A program made the position numbers and the translations under genes. From assembly GCA_022563115.1 (NCBI GenBank), contig JADFNY010000210.1:1-6757 (forward strand): DNA of 6,757 bases. The letters are read 5' to 3'. Position 1 is the first letter of the stretch; each line of letters begins with the position of its first letter. Below are positions 1-4,460 of the stretch, one piece after another. Origin of the DNA: Acidobacteriota bacterium. Its GTDB lineage: Bacteria; Acidobacteriota; UBA890. Below the pieces are notes generated by a model, which saw nothing but the letters and a program-made list of their open reading frames with translations, had not been told where the DNA came from and searched no databases.

Positions 1-307
1 GGGGGGCGCCGAGCACGCTGGTGGCCTCGATGAGGTAGTCGGGCACCTCACTGGTGTCCTTGAGCCGGCGGAAGTGGGTGATGCGACGCGAGGCCTTGAT
101 CGAGAAACGGAATCCCTCGGGGACCTGCGCCGCCCAGTTTTCGATGACCTCGCGCTTGGGCAGGCGGTAGAAGGTGTTGTTGATCTCCACCGCCGGCAGC
201 TGCCCACTGTAGTAGGCCAGCATGTCCTTGTTGGGCAGCTTCTCGGGGTAGAAAGGTCCCTTCCACTCCTTGTAGCTGAAGCCGCTCGTGCCGACGTTCA
301 GGTTCAC
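1..307 (-). CDS. DUF72 (YecE-like) TIM-barrel protein, N-terminal part
   Basis: The first 102 residues are visible; the 3' end lies beyond position 1. Reading from GTG at 307-305 gives VNLNVGTSGFSY, the characteristic opening of DUF72 proteins. Other family landmarks follow in order: W15 and FYP (19-21), EINNTFYRLP (41-50), W58, PEGFRFSIKASR (63-74) and ITH (76-78). Known members are roughly 230-300 residues, so about a third is present. The family adopts a TIM-barrel fold, and structural work on the Thermotoga member suggested a resemblance to endonuclease IV, but no biochemical role is established. The GTG start overlaps the aminotransferase stop as GTGA, and an AAGGGAG ribosome site lies 8 nt upstream, so the two genes are probably co-translated. 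Cytoplasmic location is inferred from the absence of a signal peptide. Family assignment is strong; function is unknown. Confidence 0.9.
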   Translation of the reverse strand, partial: MNLNVGTSGFSYKEWKGPFYPEKLPNKDMLAYYSGQLPAVEINNTFYRLPKREVIENWAAQVPEGFRFSIKASRRITHFRRLKDTSEVPDYLIEATSVLGAP

Positions 308-1422
308 GCGCGGTGCTCCCTTAGGGCGGCTTTGAAGCGCTCGACCACCTGGGCGGCGCGGGCGTCGCTCAGGGCGGGGTACAGCGGTATCGAGCATGCT
401 TGCTGCCAGGCCTGGCGGCAGCCCGGGAGGTGGTCGTCGAGACCCTCGACCACTTCGTGCACCAGGCGCCCGACGGGCCGGTCGCACCTCACCCCGTGGC
501 GAGCGCACGCCGACAACAAGGCATCGAGATCGGCGACGTCCGCCGTCACGACGAATCGCCACCAGCCATGCTCACGGTCGTCGGCTCGGGGCGGCAGGCC
601 GATGCCGGCGTCCTGCAGCGATGCCCGGTGGTGCGCGGCCAGCTCCCGGCGCCTGGTTAGAAACTCGGGCAGGCGGCGCAGCTGGACGTGGGCGACGGCG
701 GCGTGCAGGTCGCTCATTTTGAAGTTGAAGGCGAAGTCGTTGCCGCTGGGATCCTCGCAGTCGCGCAGCTCGGCGGCCTTGGCGAGTAGCTCGGCGTCCT
801 GCGAGAGCAGCATCCCGCCGTCGCCGCCGCCGATCGGCTTGGTGGCGTGGAAGGAGCAAACCGTCAGGGCGCCGAAGCTGCCGACCACGCGGTCGCGCAG
901 TTGTACGCCGACCGTCTGGGCGCAGTCCTCGATCACCGGCGGCCCGAGCTCGACAAACAGATCGATATCGGCCGGCAGGCCGAACATGTGCGGCACGATG
1001 CAGGCCGCCGTATCGGCGCTCAGCTTGCGACGGGCGTCTTCCGGGTCGGGATTGAACGTGACCGGATCGCAGTCGACGAAAATCGGCGTCGCGCCGACGT
1101 ACATCACCGCTTGGCGGAGGCTGGCGCAGGCGTAGGCTGCTACCAGGACCTCGTCCCCGGGGCCGATCCCGAGGGCTCGAAGCCCGACATAGAGGGCCGC
1201 CGTCCCCGAGCTCAGCGCCAGTCCATGGTGGTCGGGAAGCCCGAGAAGCCCACCGGCCACGTCCTCGAGCTGCGCGATGCCGGGACCTTGCCCGATCCAG
1301 CCGGCCTCCATCGAGGCCCGCACGGCTTCGATTTCTTCGGCCCCGACCGTTGGCTGGGAGTGCGGTATGGGCCCGTCGAGCGCTTTCGCGGCGGGGGTGT
1401 CTGATGGCCGATCGTCCGGCAA
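304..1422 (-). CDS. DegT/DnrJ/EryC1/StrS family PLP-dependent aminotransferase
   Basis: Predicted fold-type I, PLP-dependent aminotransferase of the sugar aminotransferase family, 372 residues from the chosen start (usual family length about 370-400). Visible landmarks are the N-terminal IPHSQPTVG (about 19-27), the phosphate-binding SSGTAAL loop (71-77), IEDCAQT (164-170) with D166 expected to bind the pyridine nitrogen, SFHATKPIGGGDGGM (190-204) with K195 as the expected Schiff-base lysine, and NFKMSDLHAAVA (233-244). All key residues look intact. I chose TTG at 1422-1420 because GGAG at 1433-1430 lies 7 nt upstream; GTG at 1428 is the close alternative. The frame also opens at an ATG at 1542, but that adds 40 residues without family similarity and overlaps the symporter by 32 nt. 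No nucleotide-sugar genes are in view, so the substrate cannot be named. It ends inside the DUF72 start (GTGA). Confidence 0.9.
   Translation of the reverse strand: MPDDRPSDTPAAKALDGPIPHSQPTVGAEEIEAVRASMEAGWIGQGPGIAQLEDVAGGLLGLPDHHGLALSSGTAALYVGLRALGIGPGDEVLVAAYACASLRQAVMYVGATPIFVDCDPVTFNPDPEDARRKLSADTAACIVPHMFGLPADIDLFVELGPPVIEDCAQTVGVQLRDRVVGSFGALTVCSFHATKPIGGGDGGMLLSQDAELLAKAAELRDCEDPSGNDFAFNFKMSDLHAAVAHVQLRRLPEFLTRRRELAAHHRASLQDAGIGLPPRADDREHGWWRFVVTADVADLDALLSACARHGVRCDRPVGRLVHEVVEGLDDHLPGCRQAWQQACSIPLYPALSDARAAQVVERFKAALREHRA
316..322 (-). promoter_or_regulatory. Ribosome binding site (AAGGGAG) for the DUF72 gene
   Basis: AAGGGAG on the minus strand, 8 nt before GTG 307-305 and inside the last codons of the aminotransferase. 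It supports the GTG start, which also matches the conserved beginning of DUF72 proteins. Confidence 0.6.
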
Positions 1423-1429
1423 AATCACT

Positions 1430-1433
1430 CTCC
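1430..1433 (-). promoter_or_regulatory. Ribosome binding site (GGAG) for the aminotransferase
   Basis: GGAG on the minus strand, 7 nt before TTG 1422-1420 but only 1 nt before GTG 1428-1426. The spacing favours the TTG as the start. This is an inference from spacing alone. Confidence 0.5.
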
Positions 1434-1467
1434 GTGGGCAGCGTTTGGCGATGAGTCGGAGCGGGGT

Positions 1468-1477
1468 TGACCGGTCA
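1468..1477. repeat. 10-bp perfect palindrome TGACCGGTCA in the symporter-aminotransferase gap
   Basis: The gap between the symporter stop (1511) and the aminotransferase start (1422) is about 88 nt, the widest in the window. It contains the perfect inverted repeat TGACC/GGTCA. It might be an operator half-way between two transcription units, or chance in GC-rich DNA. No convincing -35/-10 pair is visible on the minus strand around it. Just after the symporter stop there is also a short GC-rich imperfect hairpin without a T tract, too weak to call a terminator. Confidence 0.3.
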
Positions 1478-1510
1478 GAGAATACATCGCCGCCGACGGC
1501 CGGACGGCGC

Positions 1511-2977
1511 TCAGGTGACGACAAACTCGCGGACGTGCTCATCGTCCATCGGCTCGGTGGCGAGCGAGACCGACACCATGGCGATGAAGTTGGCGCCGAG
1601 GCCCCAGATCCCCGGATGGATCCTTTGCCATTGCAGCTCCGGGAAGCGAGTCCAGATGATCACCGTCGCGCAGCCGACGATCAGCCCGGCGAGCACGCCC
1701 GGCCGTGTGGCCCGCGGCCAGAAGAAGGCGGCGACGAGCAGCGGTAGGAATTGGTTGAGGAAGCCGTAGGAAAACAGCAGCAAATACACGAGGGAGAAGC
1801 TCGAGAACACCGCAAAGTAGTAGGCGACACCGGCGATGACGATGACAAGAAAGCGGATGAGTCGCCGTTCGCTGGCGTCGTCTAGGTCGGGCTTGAACCA
1901 CACCTTGTAGAGATCGTTGACGAGGATCGTGCCGGCGGCGTGCACGAGGGCGTCGCCGGTCGACATCGACGCCGCCAGGGCGCCGGCGCAGAACAGCCCG
2001 ACGACGATCGATGGAAGATCGAGAGAGGTGACGATCGTCGGCAGGATGGCGTCGGCGGGCTCGACGCCGGGGAACCGGAGGATTCCGGCAAACCCGATGA
2101 ACATGATCGGCAACAGGAAGATCATGAAGGTCGGATACCAGACGACGGTTCTCTTCAGCGTGCGCTCGTCACGGGCTGCGTAGATCTTCATGAAGTAGTG
2201 AGGCCACAGGCTGAAGCCGAACACCGAGATGGCGATCGAGCTACTGTAGCCGCCCCACGTCCACAGCAACCCGTCGGCGTCCAGCCCCGGAGCGGTGAGC
2301 ATCTCCGGCACCGATTGCGACAACGCCTCGAACATCGGGCCGACGCCACCGTAGAGCTGGTATGGCAGGTAGAGGCCGAGCCCCCAGGCGAGCGCCATCA
2401 TGAAGATCCCCTGGAACGTGTTCGTCCAGCCGACCCCCATGACGCCGCTGTAGTAGACGTAGATGAGCACCACCCCGTAGGCGATCGCCGCGCCGGCCGC
2501 CGGTGGGACGCGGCCCTCGGTGACGACGTCGAAGACGTAGCCGGCGCCCTCCATTTGGAGGATCAAATAGGGCAGGAAGCACACCAGGCTGATGATCGCC
2601 ATGAGAACCGAGAGCGCCGGGCTCTGGAAGCGGTGGGCGAACAGGTCGGCCTGGGTGACGTAGCCGTACTTGCGGCCGAGTGCGGCGACGCGTGGTCCGT
2701 AGAAATACCAGGGAGCCAGCCCGACGATGCCGTACGAGAGGATGTAGAAGGCCGCGGCGCCGCGTGAGTACGCCCACCCCGGACCGCCGAGGAAGGCGAA
2801 CGCCGAGAAGATCGACGCCCCCATCACGAAGTACATGATGACGAAGCCGAACTCACGGTCGGCGACCACGTAGCCGGCGGTCGAGCTCGAGGCGCGGCGT
2901 CCCGCGAAGACACCGACGAGCAGCGACACGAGCAGGTAACCGACGGTAACGAGCGTGACGATCAGCCAGCTCTCCAT
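1511..2977 (-). CDS. Sodium:solute symporter (SSS family)
   Basis: Inner-membrane permease of 488 residues, with roughly a dozen or more hydrophobic segments. It is predicted to couple Na+ entry to uptake of an unidentified solute. Family landmarks are the first helix (about 3-26), ASIFSAFAFLGGPGWAYSRG (54-73) in the TM2 region, YVTQADLFAHRF (106-117), GWTNTFQG (183-190), matching the usual W-T-D-x-x-Q-G segment, and ASMSTGDALVHAAG (336-349), where S339 and T340 fall at the expected Na2-site positions. The cytoplasmic tail ends EPMDDEHVREFVVT. I start at ATG 2977-2975; the frame stays open 41 codons further upstream, but that part overlaps the DUF3311 gene and encodes a Cys/Ser-rich stretch unlike the family. 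The preceding DUF3311 gene ends 10 nt away, a pairing seen elsewhere for SSS permeases (for example Bacillus yhjB/yhjC). Substrate is unknown; a peptide or amino-acid product is suggested only by the upstream peptidase. Confidence 0.92.
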   Translation of the reverse strand: MESWLIVTLVTVGYLLVSLLVGVFAGRRASSSTAGYVVADREFGFVIMYFVMGASIFSAFAFLGGPGWAYSRGAAAFYILSYGIVGLAPWYFYGPRVAALGRKYGYVTQADLFAHRFQSPALSVLMAIISLVCFLPYLILQMEGAGYVFDVVTEGRVPPAAGAAIAYGVVLIYVYYSGVMGVGWTNTFQGIFMMALAWGLGLYLPYQLYGGVGPMFEALSQSVPEMLTAPGLDADGLLWTWGGYSSSIAISVFGFSLWPHYFMKIYAARDERTLKRTVVWYPTFMIFLLPIMFIGFAGILRFPGVEPADAILPTIVTSLDLPSIVVGLFCAGALAASMSTGDALVHAAGTILVNDLYKVWFKPDLDDASERRLIRFLVIVIAGVAYYFAVFSSFSLVYLLLFSYGFLNQFLPLLVAAFFWPRATRPGVLAGLIVGCATVIIWTRFPELQWQRIHPGIWGLGANFIAMVSVSLATEPMDDEHVREFVVT

Positions 2978-2991
2978 CAGCCGGAACTCAT
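2977..2991 (-). other. Four-codon bridging ORF (MSSG-stop) between DUF3311 and the symporter
   Basis: The DUF3311 stop (TGA 2990-2988) sits inside ATGA. The ATG at 2991-2989 opens ATG-AGT-TCC-GGC-TGA, whose stop (2979-2977) overlaps the symporter ATG (2977-2975) as TGATG. A terminating ribosome could therefore pass to the symporter start by two re-initiation steps. No strong Shine-Dalgarno sequence is visible before the symporter ATG, which would suit coupled translation. It may be coincidence. Confidence 0.35.
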
Positions 2992-3242
2992 TTGAACTTC
3001 CCGCGCCCGTCTTCCCACCTATAGAGGGCCAGCAGCGAGAAGAAACCGACGAACACGAGGACCAGCAGATAGAACAGCGATGCCGGCATGCCGAGCACAA
3101 AGGGCCGAATTCGGTTGAACAGGGGGTAGATGGGCCACATCGTGGCGAGGAACACGCCGATGAAGATGACCGTCACGGCGCCGTAGATGCGACGCTCGGC
3201 CTTGCTCAGCGCCGAGGAAAAGACGCGCGCTTTGATGCCCAC
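2988..3242 (-). CDS. Small DUF3311 membrane protein, symporter partner
   Basis: Protein of 84 residues with two predicted transmembrane helices (about 18-37 and 52-74) and a charged C-terminus (WEDGRGKFK). The linker carries the DUF3311 signature pattern P-x-x-N-R-x-x-P-x-x-x-G-x-P: P40, N43, R44, P47, G51, P53. Such small proteins are repeatedly encoded just upstream of SSS-family permeases and are thought to act as an accessory subunit, though a mechanism is not established. I chose GTG at 3242-3240 because GGAGG at 3252-3248 lies 5 nt upstream; a GTG at 3248 would overlap that site. The frame is open to an ATG at 3374, but those extra 44 residues overlap the exchanger gene and are Cys/Arg-rich noise. 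The stop is 10 nt before the symporter start, so the two are almost certainly co-expressed. Confidence 0.85.
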   Translation of the reverse strand: MGIKARVFSSALSKAERRIYGAVTVIFIGVFLATMWPIYPLFNRIRPFVLGMPASLFYLLVLVFVGFFSLLALYRWEDGRGKFK

Positions 3243-3247
3243 ACCCA

Positions 3248-3252
3248 CCTCC
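3248..3252 (-). promoter_or_regulatory. Ribosome binding site (GGAGG) for the DUF3311 gene
   Basis: GGAGG on the minus strand, 5 nt before GTG 3242-3240. It is the best ribosome site in the window and decides the start over GTG 3248, which lies within it. Confidence 0.65.
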
Positions 3253-3265
3253 GGGACCGGGGCTC

Positions 3266-3281
3266 GCCGGCCACCGCCGGC
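3266..3281. repeat. GCCGGC inverted repeat in the exchanger-DUF3311 gap
   Basis: Two GCCGGC copies separated by 4 nt can form a 6-bp GC stem with a tetraloop, within the 79-nt gap between the exchanger stop and the DUF3311 start. It is not followed by a T tract on the minus strand, so it is a poor intrinsic terminator; an RNA-stability or attenuation role is possible. A looser GATACC (3286-3291)/GGTATC (3318-3323) pair flanks its exchanger side. No promoter is obvious in the gap. Confidence 0.35.
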
Positions 3282-3321
3282 AAGGGATACCGCAGAGTTC
3301 CGACCACGGCATGCAAGGGTA

Positions 3322-4410
3322 TCAGCGCTTGTGCCAGCTCTGGTAGGCGAGCAACAGCATCGTGAACGCTGCAAGCGGCAGCACGAACATCAACATGACG
3401 GCGGTGAAGCCGCTCAGCGCCCAGTGCTGGGTGCTCTCGAGCACGAGATAGGCGAGGTACACGGCATACAGCGCCAGGAACAACGCTCCGTTCCGGCGAT
3501 CGATGATGTAGCCGGCGAAGAACACCGGCAGGCAGGCGGTTGCGACCACGATCATGATCGGGATGTCGAGCCTCAGGGCGGCGGGCTCGACCTCGATGCC
3601 ACCGGGGGCCGCAATCGCGGTGATGCCGAGTACGGCGAGCAGGTTGAAGATGTTGCTGCCGATGGCGTTGCCGACGGCGATGTCACGCTCGCCCCTCGCC
3701 CCCGCGATCGCCGAGGTGGCGAGCTCCGGCAGCGACGTGCCGATGGCGACGACCGTCAAGCCGATCACCAGTTCGCTCAGACCGAATGCTCTGGCGAGCG
3801 CCGAGGCACCTTCGACCAGCCAATCTGAGCCCTTGATCAGCATAACCAACCCCAACGCGATCATCACCCCGTAGGCAACCAGGAAGCGCCACCCGGGAGC
3901 GCCGGGGCCGGCCTCCTCGCCGAGCTCGCGCGCCTGCTTCTCGATCGCGGCTCGTCGCGTGCGGCGCGACTCGTGGATCGTCCACGCCGTGTAGCCCACC
4001 AGCAGGCTGACGAAGATCAGTCCCTCGAACGTACTGATGCGTCCGTCGAGCGAAACCAACAGGGTCAGCACCGACACCCCGATCATCAGTGGGATATGGA
4101 GCCGCAGGAGCCTCTGCGCGACGGTCAGCGGGACGAGCAGCGCGGCAACCCCGAGGATCAGCAGGATGTTGGCGATGTTGCTGCCGACGACGTTGCCGAT
4201 GGTCAACGCGGGGCTGCCGGCGAGCGCCGCCTCGAGGCCGACGGCGAGCTCGGGCGATCCCGTTCCCCAGGCGACGACGGTCAAGCCGATGACCAACGGC
4301 GAGATCCCGAACGCACCGGCGAGCCGCGAGGCGCCGCGCACCAGCAACTCGGCGCCGACGAGCATGAGGGCGAGCCCGCCGAGAAACAGCGCCAGGGTCA
4401 ACGGGCTCAA
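3322..4410 (-). CDS. Calcium/sodium antiporter, CaCA family (YrbG-like)
   Basis: Inner-membrane exchanger of 362 residues with the two inverted alpha repeats of the cation/Ca2+ exchanger family. Alpha-1 (about 43-87) has A47, GTGSPE (49-54) and GNVVGSNIAN (72-81). Alpha-2 (about 219-262) has GTSLPE (224-229) and GNAIGSNIFN (247-256). E54 and E229 are the expected central ion ligands. A charged cytoplasmic loop (about 146-175) separates the halves, and two further helices follow alpha-2, with an extra C-terminal one ending SWHKR. The predicted role is exchange of Ca2+ against Na+, although family members can also use H+ or K+. The start is TTG 4410-4408, giving the usual short N-terminus before LVGAELLVRGAS, with GAAGGG 5 nt upstream. 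One oddity is that alpha-1 has Gly51 where the canonical GTSxPE motif has Ser. It follows the peptidase by 46 nt on the same strand. Confidence 0.94.
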   Translation of the reverse strand: MSPLTLALFLGGLALMLVGAELLVRGASRLAGAFGISPLVIGLTVVAWGTGSPELAVGLEAALAGSPALTIGNVVGSNIANILLILGVAALLVPLTVAQRLLRLHIPLMIGVSVLTLLVSLDGRISTFEGLIFVSLLVGYTAWTIHESRRTRRAAIEKQARELGEEAGPGAPGWRFLVAYGVMIALGLVMLIKGSDWLVEGASALARAFGLSELVIGLTVVAIGTSLPELATSAIAGARGERDIAVGNAIGSNIFNLLAVLGITAIAAPGGIEVEPAALRLDIPIMIVVATACLPVFFAGYIIDRRNGALFLALYAVYLAYLVLESTQHWALSGFTAVMLMFVLPLAAFTMLLLAYQSWHKR

Positions 4411-4460
4411 TAGCGCCCTTCAGGGCCGCCTGGTTCGCCGTGTGCCGGTGGCTTGTTCAT
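4407..4460 (-). other. 17-codon bridging ORF between the peptidase and the exchanger
   Basis: The peptidase stop (TGA 4459-4457) sits in ATGA. That ATG (4460-4458) opens a 17-codon ORF, MNKPPAHGEPGGPEGRY, whose TGA (4409-4407) overlaps the exchanger TTG (4410-4408) as TTGA. It almost exactly fills the gap between the two genes. It is more likely a translational coupling device or coincidence than a functional peptide: it is Gly/Pro-rich with no recognisable domain. Confidence 0.35.
4416..4421 (-). promoter_or_regulatory. Ribosome binding site (GAAGGG) for the exchanger
   Basis: GAAGGG on the minus strand lies 5 nt before TTG 4410-4408 and inside the bridging ORF. It supports the TTG start, which also gives a family-typical N-terminus. 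Confidence 0.5.

Noticed and set aside
74..1135. 353-codon plus-strand ORF opposite DUF72 and the aminotransferase
   Set aside because: Arg/Ser-rich translation with no domain; the minus-strand frames carry clear conserved motifs throughout the same DNA.
1429..1542. Extended aminotransferase start at ATG 1542
   Set aside because: It would overlap the symporter by 32 nt and add 40 residues lacking family similarity; a ribosome site and better-fitting start lie downstream.
1940..2767. 275-codon plus-strand ORF opposite the symporter
   Set aside because: Composition is dominated by Arg, Asp, Glu, Gly and Ala, typical of a shadow of a membrane-protein gene; the symporter motifs on the other strand are unambiguous.
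2978..3100. Extended symporter start at 3100
   Set aside because: The extra residues are Cys/Ser-rich, overlap the DUF3311 gene and precede a normal SSS N-terminus beginning MESWLIVTL.
3266..3281. GCCGGC hairpin as an intrinsic terminator
   Set aside because: No T tract follows the stem on the minus strand, and a 6-bp stem is short for this GC content.
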